64,000 nucleotides of DNA from Burkholderia stagnalis (GTDB lineage: Bacteria > Pseudomonadota > Gammaproteobacteria > Burkholderiales > Burkholderiaceae): NCBI RefSeq assembly GCF_902830275.1, contig NZ_CADESW010000016.1, positions 62,001 to 126,000 on the forward strand, read 5' to 3'. Positions within the stretch are counted from its first letter, which is position 1. Each line of letters opens with the position of its first letter. Shown piece by piece: positions 20,623 through 29,432 of the stretch. The translations under genes were made by a program, and so were the position numbers. A model generated the notes under the pieces. That model saw nothing but the letters and a program-made list of their open reading frames with translations. It was not told the origin of the DNA and made no database searches.

Positions 20623-22635
20623 ATGACATCCCCAGACGCCCCCGAAGCCCCGTTCGAACCGAAGAAGATCCTCGCGCAGCTGCCGCACCTGCCCGGCGTC
20701 TACCGCTATTACGACGCGACGGGCGCCGTGCTCTACGTCGGCAAGGCGCGCGACCTGAAGAAGCGCGTGTCGAGCTATTTCACGAAGACGCAGCTGTCGC
20801 CGCGCATCGCGATGATGGTCACGCGCATCGCGCGCGTCGAGACGACCGTCACGCGCTCGGAGGCCGAGGCGCTGCTGCTCGAGAACAACCTGATCAAGGC
20901 GCTCGCGCCGCGCTACAACATCCTGTTTCGCGACGACAAGTCGTATCCGTACCTGAAGCTCACCGCGCATCGCTTTCCGCGGATGGCGTATTACCGCGGC
21001 GCGGTCGACAAGCGGAACCAGTATTTCGGGCCGTTCCCGAGCGCCTGGGCCGTGCGCGAGAGCATCCAGATCCTGCAGCGGGTGTTCCAGCTGCGCACCT
21101 GCGAGGATTCGGTGTTCAACAACCGCACGCGGCCGTGCCTGCTGCACCAGATCGGGCGCTGCACCGCGCCGTGCGTCGGCGCGATCGCCGAGGAGGACTA
21201 TGCGCGCGACGTGTCGAACGCCGCGCGCTTCCTGCTCGGCCGGCAGTCCGAGGTGCTGAAGGAGCTCGAACAGAAGATGCACGGCTTCGCGGCCGAGCTG
21301 AAATTCGAGCAGGCGGCGGCCGTGCGCAACCAGATGAGCTCGCTCGCGACCGTGCTGCATCAGCAGGCGATCGAGGTCGGCAGCGACAGCGACGTCGACA
21401 TCCTCGCGGTGGTCGCGCAGGGCGGGCGGGTCTGCGTGAATCTCGCGATGGTGCGCGGCGGCCGGCATCTCGGCGACAAGGCGTACTTCCCGACGCACGT
21501 CGAGAGCGCGCTGACGCTCGCGGAAGGCGGGCTCGACGACGAAGCCGGGGCGGCCGGCGACGCGCTGCCCGACCAGCCCGCGGACGAGGCGGACGGCGCG
21601 CGCGGCGCATCGGCCTCGATCGAGGCCGAGGTGCTCGACGCGTTCATCGCGCAGCACTATCTCGGCAATCGCGTGCCGCCGGTGCTCGTCGTGAGTCATG
21701 CGCCCGCGAGCCGCGACCTGCTCGAGCTGTTGTCCGAGCAGGCCGGCCACAAGGTGTCGCTGGTGCGGCAGCCGCAGGGCCAGCGGCGCGCGTGGCTGTC
21801 GATGGCGGAACAGAATGCGCAGCTTGCACTCGCGCGGCTGCTGTCCGAGCAGGGTTCGCAGCAATCGCGCACACGCGCGCTCGCCGACACGCTCAGCTTC
21901 GACAGCGACGATCTCGCGCAGCTGCGGATCGAATGCTTCGACATCAGCCATACGATGGGCGAGGCGACGCAGGCGTCGTGCGTCGTCTATCACCATCACA
22001 AGATGCAGTCGGGCGAATACCGCCGCTACAACATCACGGGCATCACGCCGGGCGACGACTACGCGGCGATGCGGCAGGTGCTGACGCGCCGCTACGAGAA
22101 GATGGTCGAGCAGGCGGCGCAGGCCGCGGCGGCCGACGACGCGGCGGGCATCGACGGCGAATCGACGCGCCAGGCCGAGGCCGCCGGCCTGCTGCCGAAC
22201 ATCGTGCTGATCGACGGCGGCAAGGGGCAGGTCGAGATCGCGCGACAGGTGTTCACCGAGCTCGGGCTCGATACGTCGATGCTGGTCGGCGTCGCGAAGG
22301 GCGAGGGGCGCAAGGTCGGGCTCGAGACGCTCGTGTTCGCCGACGGCCGTGCGCCGCTCGAGCTCGGCAAGGAAAGCGCCGCACTGATGCTGGTCGCGCA
22401 GATTCGCGACGAAGCGCACCGCTTCGCGATCACCGGGATGCGAGCGAAGCGCGCGAAGGCGCGCCAGACGTCGCGGCTCGAGGAGCTCGAAGGCGTCGGC
22501 GCGAAACGCCGGCAGCGGTTGCTCGCGCGCTTCGGCGGGTTGCGCGGCGTCGTCGCGGCGAGCGTCGAGGAACTCGCGAGCGTCGAGGGCATCTCGCACG
22601 CGCTTGCCGAGCAGATCTACAGGCAACTGCACTGA
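20623..22635 (+). CDS. uvrC: Excinuclease ABC subunit C
   Basis: Makes the two incisions in nucleotide excision repair. It has 670 residues from ATG 20623; an in-frame ATG at 20584 would add 13. The GIY-YIG nuclease is about residues 18-100 (PGVYRYYD and [13 protein letters not shown]). The UVR domain is about 215-250, the RNase H-like nuclease about 400-570 ([19 protein letters not shown]), and tandem helix-hairpin-helix the last 60 residues. An acidic, Ala/Asp-rich insertion (about 300-336) between UVR and the second nuclease looks lineage-specific and disordered. Divergent from earP. Confidence 0.97.
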   Translation: MTSPDAPEAPFEPKKILAQLPHLPGVYRYYDATGAVLYVGKARDLKKRVSSYFTKTQLSPRIAMMVTRIARVETTVTRSEAEALLLENNLIKALAPRYNILFRDDKSYPYLKLTAHRFPRMAYYRGAVDKRNQYFGPFPSAWAVRESIQILQRVFQLRTCEDSVFNNRTRPCLLHQIGRCTAPCVGAIAEEDYARDVSNAARFLLGRQSEVLKELEQKMHGFAAELKFEQAAAVRNQMSSLATVLHQQAIEVGSDSDVDILAVVAQGGRVCVNLAMVRGGRHLGDKAYFPTHVESALTLAEGGLDDEAGAAGDALPDQPADEADGARGASASIEAEVLDAFIAQHYLGNRVPPVLVVSHAPASRDLLELLSEQAGHKVSLVRQPQGQRRAWLSMAEQNAQLALARLLSEQGSQQSRTRALADTLSFDSDDLAQLRIECFDISHTMGEATQASCVVYHHHKMQSGEYRRYNITGITPGDDYAAMRQVLTRRYEKMVEQAAQAAAADDAAGIDGESTRQAEAAGLLPNIVLIDGGKGQVEIARQVFTELGLDTSMLVGVAKGEGRKVGLETLVFADGRAPLELGKESAALMLVAQIRDEAHRFAITGMRAKRAKARQTSRLEELEGVGAKRRQRLLARFGGLRGVVAASVEELASVEGISHALAEQIYRQLH

Positions 22636-22718
22636 CGCGCGCCGCGCGGCCGCCCGCTTGGCTTGTGGCAGGGCGGTCGACGCGGCACAATTGCGAATCC
22701 TTTACTGTCCCGGATGCC

Positions 22719-23306
22719 ATGCCGTTCAATTTCCCGATTTTCCTGACGTGGGTGCGGATCGTGCTGATTCCGCTCGTCGTCGGCGTGTTCTATCTGCCGG
22801 ACACGATGATGGGCGGCGCGCACCGCAACCTAGCGGCGGCGCTGATCTTCATCCTCGCCGCGCTCACCGACTGGTTCGACGGTTACCTGGCCCGCAAATG
22901 GAATCAGACGTCGTCGTTCGGCGCGTTCCTCGACCCGGTCGCGGACAAGCTGATGGTGACGGCTGCACTGCTGATCCTCGTGCAGATTTCGCGGGTCGAC
23001 GCGGCGATCGCGCTCGTGATCGTCGGCCGCGAGATCGCGATCTCGGCGCTGCGCGAATGGATGGCACAGATCGGCGCGTCGAAGAGCGTCGCGGTGAACC
23101 AGCTCGGCAAGTTCAAGACGGCCTGCCAGATGGTGGCGATTCCGATGCTGCTGTACTACGGGCCGCTGCCGCTCGGCATCGCGACGATCGACACGCGCGT
23201 GTGGGGCGAGTGGCTGATGTATCTCGCGGCGGTGCTGACCATCTGGTCGATGCTCTACTACATGAAGCTCGCATGGCCGCAGATTCGCGAGCGCAGCCGC
23301 GTGTGA
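22719..23306 (+). CDS. pgsA: CDP-diacylglycerol-glycerol-3-phosphate phosphatidyltransferase
   Basis: Integral membrane enzyme making phosphatidylglycerol phosphate. It has 195 residues with four or more hydrophobic segments. The CDP-alcohol phosphatidyltransferase signature is complete: D-x2-D-G-x2-A-R-x8-G-x3-D-x3-D, starting at DWFDGYLAR. The chosen ATG at 22719 gives MPFNFPIFLTWVRI, the usual start. Downstream of uvrC, and followed by tRNA genes, an order also seen in gamma-proteobacteria. Confidence 0.96.
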   Translation: MPFNFPIFLTWVRIVLIPLVVGVFYLPDTMMGGAHRNLAAALIFILAALTDWFDGYLARKWNQTSSFGAFLDPVADKLMVTAALLILVQISRVDAAIALVIVGREIAISALREWMAQIGASKSVAVNQLGKFKTACQMVAIPMLLYYGPLPLGIATIDTRVWGEWLMYLAAVLTIWSMLYYMKLAWPQIRERSRV

Positions 23307-23361
23307 CGCGGCCTGCGATGCCGGCGCGGAAAAGTTTTTGGAAAGAGGGCACGAAAAGCAC

Positions 23362-23390
23362 TTGACACTCGATTGTGCCTTCGACATAAT
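23362..23390 (+). promoter_or_regulatory. Consensus promoter for the tRNA-Gly array
   Basis: An exact TTGACA (23362-23367), a 17-base spacer and CATAAT (23385-23390), ending about 55 bases before the first tRNA. A near-perfect sigma-70 promoter, as expected for stable RNA. Confidence 0.85.
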
Positions 23391-23444
23391 CTCGCTTCTC
23401 CGCTGCACGACAAAGCGAGTGCGGCGAGGCAGAAGCAGCAGTAT

Positions 23445-23520
23445 GCGGGAGTAGCTCAGTTGGTAGAGCGCAACCTTGCCAAGGTTGAGGTCGCGAGTTC
23501 GAGACTCGTCTCCCGCTCCA
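23445..23520 (+). tRNA. tRNA-Gly(GCC), copy 1
   Basis: A 76-base cloverleaf with encoded CCA. The acceptor stem GCGGGAG pairs with CTCCCGC, the T-arm is GTTCGAGAC, and the anticodon loop TTGCCAA gives anticodon GCC. First of three identical copies. Confidence 0.97.
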
Positions 23521-23568
23521 GGTTTCTGGCGGCGCGTCGTACGGCAGGCGCTGCACATGCAGGACAAC

Positions 23569-23644
23569 GCGGGAGTAGCTCAGTTGGTAGAGCGCAACCT
23601 TGCCAAGGTTGAGGTCGCGAGTTCGAGACTCGTCTCCCGCTCCA
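23569..23644 (+). tRNA. tRNA-Gly(GCC), copy 2
   Basis: Base-for-base identical to copy 1 including CCA. The 48-base spacer before it closely resembles the 49-base spacer before copy 3, so the unit of duplication was about 124 bases. Confidence 0.97.
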
Positions 23645-23693
23645 GGTTTCTAGCGGCGCGTTGTACGGCAAGGCGTTGCACATGCAGGACAAT

Positions 23694-23769
23694 GCGGGAG
23701 TAGCTCAGTTGGTAGAGCGCAACCTTGCCAAGGTTGAGGTCGCGAGTTCGAGACTCGTCTCCCGCTCCA
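23694..23769 (+). tRNA. tRNA-Gly(GCC), copy 3
   Basis: Identical to copies 1 and 2 and directly followed by an intrinsic terminator. All three genes are likely cut from one transcript. Confidence 0.97.
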
Positions 23770-23776
23770 AGCACTG

Positions 23777-23798
23777 GGGAAGCAAAGCTTCCCTTTTT
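23777..23798 (+). terminator. Terminator of tRNA-Gly operon
   Basis: Stem GGGAAGC / GCTTCCC with an AAA loop followed by TTTTTG, 7 bases after the third tRNA-Gly. Confidence 0.85.
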
Positions 23799-23867
23799 GT
23801 TTGATGGACCGATGGTCGTCAATCAAATCTGTCGTTTGCCGTCACGGTAAATGGACAGTCCGCTTAC

Positions 23868-23941
23868 GGCGCGATAGCAAAGCGGTTATGCAGCGGCCTG
23901 CAAAGCCGTTTAGGCCGGTTCGACTCCGGCTCGCGCCTCCA
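23868..23941 (+). tRNA. tRNA-Cys(GCA)
   Basis: A 74-base cloverleaf with encoded CCA. The acceptor stem is GGCGCGA / TCGCGCC and the anticodon loop CTGCAAA gives GCA. A terminator follows immediately. It has its own gap of about 98 bases after the Gly array terminator. Confidence 0.96.
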
Positions 23942-23943
23942 GA

Positions 23944-23974
23944 AAAAGCCCCGCGTTTGCGGGGCTTTTCTTTT
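23944..23974 (+). terminator. Terminator of tRNA-Cys
   Basis: Stem of AAAAGCCCCGC with GCGGGGCTTTT, loop GTTT region, followed by CTTTTT. Confidence 0.88.
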
Positions 23975-24000
23975 TCCGCTGACCGGTTCGGCATCTTCAA

Positions 24001-24031
24001 AAAAGCCCCGATCGATCGGGGCTTTTGCTTT
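24001..24031. terminator. Terminator facing the methionine sulfoxide reductase gene
   Basis: A self-complementary hairpin, AAAAGCCCCGATC with its complement, flanked by T-runs on both strands. On the minus strand it would end the msrC-like transcript, 46 bases past its stop. Confidence 0.8.
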
Positions 24032-24076
24032 TCGATGCCGCCGGCGCCGCGATCGCAGCACCGGTTCGCCGTGCGC

Positions 24077-24580
24077 TCAGCCTCGCGCCTTCTCCCACGC
24101 GTGCTCGACGAACACGCGGCACAGCGCTTCCATCCCTTTCCGGTCCTCGTCGTCGAAGCGTGCGGCGACCGGGCTGTCGACGTCCCATACACCGATCAGC
24201 GTGCCGTCGTTCGCGACGAGCGGCACGACGATCTCGGATTCCGACGCCGCGTCGCATGCGATGTGGCCGGGGAATGCGTGCACGTCGCGCACCACTTGCG
24301 TCTCGCGCGTCTGCGCGGCCGTGCCGCACACGCCCTTGCCGAGCGCGATCCGCACGCATGCGGGCTTGCCCTGGAACGGGCCGACCACGAGTTCGGCGCC
24401 GTCGAAGAAATAGAAGCCGGCCCAGTTGAGCCGGTCGAGCGAGTGATAGACGAGCGCGGAGAAGTTCGCCGCATTGGCGATCAGGTCGCGTTCCGATTCG
24501 ACGAGCGAGCGGGCCTGCTCGACGAGCGTCGCGTATTGATCGGTCTTGGAGGCGTGTGCGTCGTTGGACAGCGTGAACAT
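24077..24580 (-). CDS. msrC: Free methionine-(R)-sulfoxide reductase (GAF-type)
   Basis: Cytoplasmic enzyme reducing free methionine-R-sulfoxide. It is a single GAF domain of 167 residues. The three redox cysteines are in place: Cys75 (GKPACVRI), Cys85 (GKGVCGTA) and Cys109 (GHIACDA). Their spacing of 10 and 24 matches E. coli fRMsr. The family motif SESEIVVPL follows. It stands alone, convergent with the tRNA-Cys unit. Confidence 0.92.
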   Translation of the reverse strand: MFTLSNDAHASKTDQYATLVEQARSLVESERDLIANAANFSALVYHSLDRLNWAGFYFFDGAELVVGPFQGKPACVRIALGKGVCGTAAQTRETQVVRDVHAFPGHIACDAASESEIVVPLVANDGTLIGVWDVDSPVAARFDDEDRKGMEALCRVFVEHAWEKARG

Positions 24581-24765
24581 GGGATCCCGGAAAACGAAGG
24601 TTTCGACAAGCGTGCTACAGGTGCGTGCACTCTAACGCAAGCGGCGCGTGCGTGTTTCGCGATCGAGGCGTGCGCCACGACGCGGGGGAATCCCTTGCGG
24701 GCAATGTGTTTCCCGACGTGGGTTCGGTGGAGATTATTTCAAGAAACTTTATCTCAGAAATGAGG

Positions 24766-24815
24766 GTAACGCTGTGTAAATATTCCGCATTAATGCGCAT
24801 TGAGACTAGTAATAT
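24766..24815 (+). promoter_or_regulatory. Possible CpxR box, palindrome and -10 before the Spy-like gene
   Basis: In a strikingly AT-rich leader there is GTAAC-N5-GTAAA (24766-24780), one base from the enterobacterial CpxR consensus of two GTAAA separated by five. A perfect 12-base palindrome, CGCATTAATGCG (24786-24797), and a TAATAT hexamer (24810-24815) follow. The position suits activation of the following periplasmic gene. The CpxR link is inferred from the motif and the Spy/CpxP-like product only. Confidence 0.4.
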
Positions 24816-24861
24816 TTTTTGGCACATGTGGTGCCGAATCTTCTTCCAGGAGTCTCAATCA

Positions 24862-25344
24862 ATGAAAGTTCGTCTTGCTCTTGTCATCGGTGTTGCGCTC
24901 GCCGCCGCGAATGCCGCGAATGCCGCAAACGCCACCGCACCGCAAGCTGTCCAGCCGACGTCCGAATGCGAACGCGCGGTGGTTGCCAAGATCAATCGTC
25001 ATGTACCGGAGGCGGAGCGTCGGGAAAATGTGGAGCAAACACTCGTGTATCTGCACAAGACGCTGAAGATTTCGCAAGAGCAGCAACCCCAGTGGGACGT
25101 ATTCGCGAAGACACTGCGAGAAACCAATAGCCGGATGGCAGCGCTGCGCCGACAGGAAGTGCACACGGCCGCCAGCACGATGCCGCCGGCGCTGGAGTAT
25201 TGGTCCCGCGGCGTCGAAGAGAAGCAGGGGCGCCTCGATACTGCGGTTCAATTGCGCGACGCCTTTCTGTCGCTCTATGCGAGCGCCTCGCCTGACCAGA
25301 AGGCGGCGATGGACCGTTGGTTCGGCAGCCAGCAGCCGCAATAA
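24862..25344 (+). CDS. Spy/CpxP-like periplasmic stress protein
   Basis: 160 residues from ATG 24862 with an AGGAG-type site upstream. The N-terminal signal peptide is Ala-rich and ends near ANAANATA. The mature part is helical and charged with an LTxxQ-like segment (LKISQEQQPQWDVFAKTL, about 74-91) and a second Leu/Ala helix near the C-terminus. This architecture is that of the Spy/CpxP family, small ATP-independent periplasmic chaperones induced by envelope stress. The leader has much lower GC than its neighbours. Confidence 0.72.
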   Translation: MKVRLALVIGVALAAANAANAANATAPQAVQPTSECERAVVAKINRHVPEAERRENVEQTLVYLHKTLKISQEQQPQWDVFAKTLRETNSRMAALRRQEVHTAASTMPPALEYWSRGVEEKQGRLDTAVQLRDAFLSLYASASPDQKAAMDRWFGSQQPQ

Positions 25345-25649
25345 ACGCTGGCGTCCGGGTCGTGGCGACGCGCGCGTTTCCGGGTGCAGCCGGCGCGCGA
25401 CGCCGCGAGGGAGGTTCCCATTTCGGCGCGGAGCTCCGGCCGGGTGGCGGTTCTCCCAAAATCCGGCGCGTTCCCCGACGGCGCGGCGACGTTGCGGCCG
25501 AATCTGGCCACCCCGTCGCGGAAATCACGTGGCTGCCGCGGTTCATCGTTGTCCAGATGGAACGCAGTGTACGATTTTGATCGTCTACCGAAGCGATCGT
25601 CCGGTCACTATATTCATCCGGAACAAGGCGAGACACGTGTTTCGCCGCC
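25345..25649. other. Non-coding gap before the pirin gene
   Basis: About 305 bases without a convincing gene. The last 60 bases are AT-richer and include a TATATT hexamer (about 25602-25607) that could be the -10 of the pirin promoter. Nothing else recognisable. Confidence 0.4.
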
Positions 25650-26540
25650 ATGATTCGGAGCACGAAAATGAAGAAGGTTCAGGGTGTGTACAGTGCGCCG
25701 CGCGGCCATTGGGTCGGCGACGGGTTTCCGGTGCGTTCGATGTTCAGCTACCAGTCGCACGGCGCGCATCTGAGCCCGTTCCTGCTGCTCGATTACGCAG
25801 GGCCGGCGACGTTCGAGCCGGGTTCGGCCGCGGCGCCGCGCGGCGTTGGCCAGCATCCGCATCGCGGGTTCGAAACGGTGACGATCGTCTATGACGGCGA
25901 GGTCGCGCACCGCGACTCGACGGGCGCGGGCGGCGTGATCGGCCCCGGCGACGTCCAGTGGATGACGGCCGCGAGCGGGATCCTGCACGAGGAGTTTCAC
26001 TCGGAGGCGTTCACGAAGCGCGGCGGGCCGCTCGAAATGGTGCAGCTGTGGGTGAACCTGCCCGCCGCGGACAAGATGGGCACGCCCGGCTACCAGGAAC
26101 TGCTGAACGCCGACATCCCGGTGGTCGAACTGTCGGACGGCGCGGGCCGGGCGCGGATCATCGCGGGCGAACTCGACGGGCGGCGTGGCCCGGCCCGCAC
26201 GCACACGCCGATCGACGTGTGGGACGTGCGGCTCGCGGCGGGCGGCCGGGCGCGCTTTCCGGTCGCGGAAGGGCGCACGCTCGCGGTGGTTGTGCTGAGC
26301 GGCACGGTGCTCGTGAACGGCGAAACGGTCGCGCGCGAAGCGCAGTTCGTGCAGTTGAGCCGCGACGGTCGCGACGTCGAGCTCGAGGCGAACGGCGATG
26401 CGAAGCTGCTGATCCTGAGCGGCGAACCGATCGACGAGCCGGTCGTCGGCTACGGGCCGTTCGTGATGAACTCGCAAGAGGAGATCCGCACCGCCATCGA
26501 CGACTTCAACAGCGGCCGCTTCGGCAGGATGCCGGCATGA
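25650..26540 (+). CDS. Pirin family bicupin protein
   Basis: 296 residues, or 290 from the ATG at 25668. The N-terminal cupin has the metal-binding pattern HPHRGFETVT, then HRDSTGAGG and GILHEE; these His, His, His and Glu ligands match pirins. The family tail is GEPIDEPVVGYGPFVMNS. Pirins bind iron and some act as quercetinases or stress-responsive regulators; the function here is not known. It is a single gene followed by a GC-rich hairpin. Confidence 0.92.
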   Translation: MIRSTKMKKVQGVYSAPRGHWVGDGFPVRSMFSYQSHGAHLSPFLLLDYAGPATFEPGSAAAPRGVGQHPHRGFETVTIVYDGEVAHRDSTGAGGVIGPGDVQWMTAASGILHEEFHSEAFTKRGGPLEMVQLWVNLPAADKMGTPGYQELLNADIPVVELSDGAGRARIIAGELDGRRGPARTHTPIDVWDVRLAAGGRARFPVAEGRTLAVVVLSGTVLVNGETVAREAQFVQLSRDGRDVELEANGDAKLLILSGEPIDEPVVGYGPFVMNSQEEIRTAIDDFNSGRFGRMPA

Positions 26541-26543
26541 CGG

Positions 26544-26570
26544 ACGGGCCCCGCGCGATGCGGGGCCCGT
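26544..26570 (+). terminator. Hairpin after the pirin gene
   Basis: Perfect 11-base stem ACGGGCCCCGC / GCGGGGCCCGT just after the stop codon. The T-run is poor (TTGT), so termination may be weak or factor-assisted. Confidence 0.6.
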
Positions 26571-26665
26571 TGTCGTGCGGGCAGGGCGGTCGCGCGGCGC
26601 ATGCGCTTCGAGGCATAATCGACGATTGCCCCGCGCCGGCCGGCGCGACCGAATCAGGACCGCAC

Positions 26666-27160
26666 ATGAACGCTCCCGTCTCCGCTGCAAACCCGCCCGC
26701 CACCAATGCGCTCGAGTGGCGCTGGAAAGCCTTCGACGCGCTGTCGGCGCGCGAGGTCTATGCGATTCTCGAGGCGCGCAGCGCGGTGTTCGTCGTCGAG
26801 CAGAACTGCGTGTACCGCGACATCGACGACGCGGACCAGGCCGCCTGGCATCTGGCCGCATACGACGACGCGGGCCGGCTGGCCGGCTACCTGCGCGTAC
26901 TGCTGCCCGATGCGCAGGATCCCGACATCCGGATCGGCCGCGTGCTGACGACCGCCGCGTTCCGCGGCGCGGGCCTTGGCAACGCGCTGCTTTCTCGCGC
27001 GCTCGAGCAGATCCGCGCGCAATGGCCCGACACGCCGGTCAGCCTGCATGCGCAGGCCCATCTGCAGAACTTCTACGGTGCCTTCGGCTTCACGCCGAGT
27101 TCCGACGTGCACGACGAGGACGGCATCCCGCACGTGTGGATGCGCAGCGCGCGCGCCTGA
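26666..27160 (+). CDS. ElaA-type GNAT N-acetyltransferase
   Basis: 164 residues from ATG 26666. It has the ElaA layout: FDALSAREVYAILEARSAVFVVEQNCVYRD at the N-terminus (split here by family convention), the acetyl-CoA loop RVLTTAAFRGAGLGNAL, and the closing NFYGAFGF segment. ElaA relatives are cytoplasmic acetyltransferases of unknown substrate. It is convergent with the CtaG-like gene, only 19 bases away. Confidence 0.9.
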   Translation: MNAPVSAANPPATNALEWRWKAFDALSAREVYAILEARSAVFVVEQNCVYRDIDDADQAAWHLAAYDDAGRLAGYLRVLLPDAQDPDIRIGRVLTTAAFRGAGLGNALLSRALEQIRAQWPDTPVSLHAQAHLQNFYGAFGFTPSSDVHDEDGIPHVWMRSARA

Positions 27161-27179
27161 CGCGGCGGCGCGCGCCGCG

Positions 27180-28052
27180 TCAATGCGCGGCGCGTGCGAC
27201 CGTCGTGCGGCCGGCCGCGCGCGCCGCCTTGCGCTCGTCGAGCAGGCGCCCGCGCGCGGACAGCCGCAGCCAGTGACGCAGTGCGATCAGCGCGCCGATC
27301 ACGCTCATCATCGAGCCCGGAATCCACAGCAGCAGGCCGCCGATCTGCTGGTCGCGCAGCGGGCTCAGCCACGTGAACGCGCGGCCGCAGATCGAGTAGA
27401 TCGGATACAGCTCCTGCGGCGTGAAGAAAATCATCGCGCCGAGCACGATCTGCGGCGGAATCGCCGCGACGACGATCAGGATCCGGCGGCCCGGCGACAG
27501 CCGTGCGGGCGGCGCGGGACGCGGATCGACGACGAGCCACCAGAACAGCAGGCCGTCGATCACCATGCTCCAGTTCATCACGCGATACAGGCGCCAGTCG
27601 AGCATCGCGATGAAGTGGATCGGCGACAGCAGCCAGAAATAGATCAGCCCGACGAACAGCACGACCGCGACGACGGGATGGAACACCACGTCGAGCGTCG
27701 TGCGCACCGGCCCCCACGCGAGCGCGGGCCGCACGAAGCGCTGCCGCCAGCGGAACGGAATGCCGGCGCGGATCGCCGCGCCCGGATAGGCGAGCGCGAT
27801 GAAGAACGGCCCGAGGTGATGCAGCACGAGGTGCTGCGCGCGATGCAGGAAGAACTCGTGCTCGAAGAAATAGTCGAGCCGCGTATGCAGCGCGACGTAC
27901 AGCGCGGTCAGCCCGAGCCAGAACGAGAACTGCCGCAGCGGCGTGACCTTCGCCTTCTTCGCGCCGCGCGCGAACAGCACGGCCGCCGCCAGCACCGCGA
28001 CGACCACGGTCGGCGACGGTTCCCACGGATCGAGCCAGTACAGGAGATCCAT
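27180..28052 (-). CDS. CtaG-like cytochrome c oxidase assembly membrane protein
   Basis: 290 residues with about seven hydrophobic segments. Its pattern fits the caa3-type CtaG family: HRAQHLVLHHLGPFFIALAYP, WSMVIDGLLFWWLVVDPRP and PQIVLGAMIFF. Such proteins help insert copper into cytochrome oxidase. It sits in an apparent operon with a PCuAC copper chaperone and a SCO protein, both upstream on the same strand with 9-base gaps. That strengthens the oxidase-assembly call. Confidence 0.88.
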   Translation of the reverse strand: MDLLYWLDPWEPSPTVVVAVLAAAVLFARGAKKAKVTPLRQFSFWLGLTALYVALHTRLDYFFEHEFFLHRAQHLVLHHLGPFFIALAYPGAAIRAGIPFRWRQRFVRPALAWGPVRTTLDVVFHPVVAVVLFVGLIYFWLLSPIHFIAMLDWRLYRVMNWSMVIDGLLFWWLVVDPRPAPPARLSPGRRILIVVAAIPPQIVLGAMIFFTPQELYPIYSICGRAFTWLSPLRDQQIGGLLLWIPGSMMSVIGALIALRHWLRLSARGRLLDERKAARAAGRTTVARAAH

Positions 28053-28061
28053 CGCGCGGCG

Positions 28062-28502
28062 TTACTTCGCCTGGGCCGGGGACTTGACGGCGAACGGCGT
28101 GTCGAGCGATTCGCCGTCGGAGAACTTCAGGCGCAGGCGCACGGTGTCGCCCGGCTTGATCGCGTGCTTCGGCTCCTCGAGCATGAAGTGATAGCCGCCC
28201 GGTGCGATGTCGACCTTGCCGCGCGCGGGGATCGTCAGCTTGTCGACCATCTCCATCTTCTGCGTCGAGCCGTTCGACACCGTCTGGTGCAGCATCGTCA
28301 TCCCGTAGTCGGGGCTGTCGACGTCGACGAGATCGACCGGCTTGTCGCTCGTGTTGACGAGCGTCACGTAGCCGCCCGCGGGCAGCTTGTTCGGCAGCCA
28401 GCGCACCCAGCCGTTCTGCGCGGTGATCGCACCGGCGGCATACGCGTGGGCGCCGATGGACAGTGCGGCGATAAAGGCGAGCGTCTTGAGTTTTTTCGTC
28501 AT
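28062..28502 (-). CDS. Periplasmic copper chaperone PCu(A)C
   Basis: 146 residues: a signal peptide (about 1-22) then a cupredoxin-like domain. The copper-binding set of the family is visible: Met and His in YGMTMLHQTV, Met in TQKMEMVDKL, and the His-x-Met pair in GGYHFMLEEP. It delivers Cu(I) to the oxidase CuA site together with SCO. It lies between the SCO and CtaG-like genes. Confidence 0.94.
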   Translation of the reverse strand: MTKKLKTLAFIAALSIGAHAYAAGAITAQNGWVRWLPNKLPAGGYVTLVNTSDKPVDLVDVDSPDYGMTMLHQTVSNGSTQKMEMVDKLTIPARGKVDIAPGGYHFMLEEPKHAIKPGDTVRLRLKFSDGESLDTPFAVKSPAQAK

Positions 28503-28511
28503 GGTCGGGGC

Positions 28512-29156
28512 TCAGGTGGAGGAGGCGGGAGCGAGGATCCGGCGCACATCGGCGGCGATGGCGTCGGGTTTGTCGCGGTCGGTCGCGAGCAGTCGCGCGC
28601 GGCCGTCCGCGTCGAAGATGTAGACCGCCGAGCTGTGCGTCACTTCGTAGCCGCCGGACGGATCGCGTTTTTCCATCTGGTACGCGACGCGGTAGCGCTT
28701 CGCGAGCGATTCGATCTGGCGGTCGGTGCCGGTCAGGCCGCGCGCGTGTTCGGCGTCGAACGCGGCGACGTACGACTGCATCGCCTGCGGCGTGTCGCGC
28801 GCGGGGTCGACCGACACGAACAGGATGCGCACGTCGCGTGCCTGCGGGCCGAGCTGCGCGAGAACTTCCATCAGGCGCGCCAGCGTTTCCGGGCAGACGT
28901 CCGGGCAGTGCGTGTAGCCGAAATAGACGAGCGCGACGTGGCCGCGGAACGCGGATGCATCGACGGGCCGGCCGTCGCCGCCCGTCAGCGTGAACGACAG
29001 GTCGGGCAGGTGGCCGGTGACGTCGGTCAGGCGCCAGGGCGGCTCGGCGCGCGTGCAGGCGGCGAGCGCGATCGCAGCGGCGAGCGCCGCGCCGGTGCGG
29101 ACCAAGCGGCTGAGGCGGGAGTGGCGCCGGTACGGCGCTGAACGGGCAGGCGACAT
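28512..29156 (-). CDS. SCO1/SenC family copper protein
   Basis: 214 residues from ATG 29156. The N-terminus is a lipoprotein-like or anchor signal (ALAACTRAEP). The thioredoxin fold carries the copper ligands Cys-x3-Cys in THCPDVCPETL and a later conserved histidine in VTHSSAVYIF. It is a metallochaperone and thiol reductase for cytochrome oxidase CuA assembly. First gene of a three-gene copper unit; an upstream in-frame extension to 29381 exists but lacks family resemblance. Confidence 0.93.
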   Translation of the reverse strand: MSPARSAPYRRHSRLSRLVRTGAALAAAIALAACTRAEPPWRLTDVTGHLPDLSFTLTGGDGRPVDASAFRGHVALVYFGYTHCPDVCPETLARLMEVLAQLGPQARDVRILFVSVDPARDTPQAMQSYVAAFDAEHARGLTGTDRQIESLAKRYRVAYQMEKRDPSGGYEVTHSSAVYIFDADGRARLLATDRDKPDAIAADVRRILAPASST

Positions 29157-29432
29157 CCAGGGGCTCGATCGGACGGAACGGTCGTACGGCCGCGCGGCGC
29201 CCAGCGTCGCGCGGCCGGCGGTTGCGACTGTAGCGCAATTCGCGCGCCGGCGTCCTTCCGAAACGCGCGCGATGCACCGGAGCGGGGCAATATGTCGCAG
29301 ATGCGGGAGCGGAGGCGCGCGACCCGCGCCGGGCGCCCGTTTCGCCCATCTCGGCGCGAAGGCGCGGTAAGATGCGCACAATTCCTTTCGCGCAGCGGCG
29401 GCCTTGCGGGCCGCCGTTCAGACTATCGAATC

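Noticed and set aside
23373-23822. Short open frames across the tRNA array on both strands
   Set aside because: They are translations of the repeated tRNA-Gly sequence.
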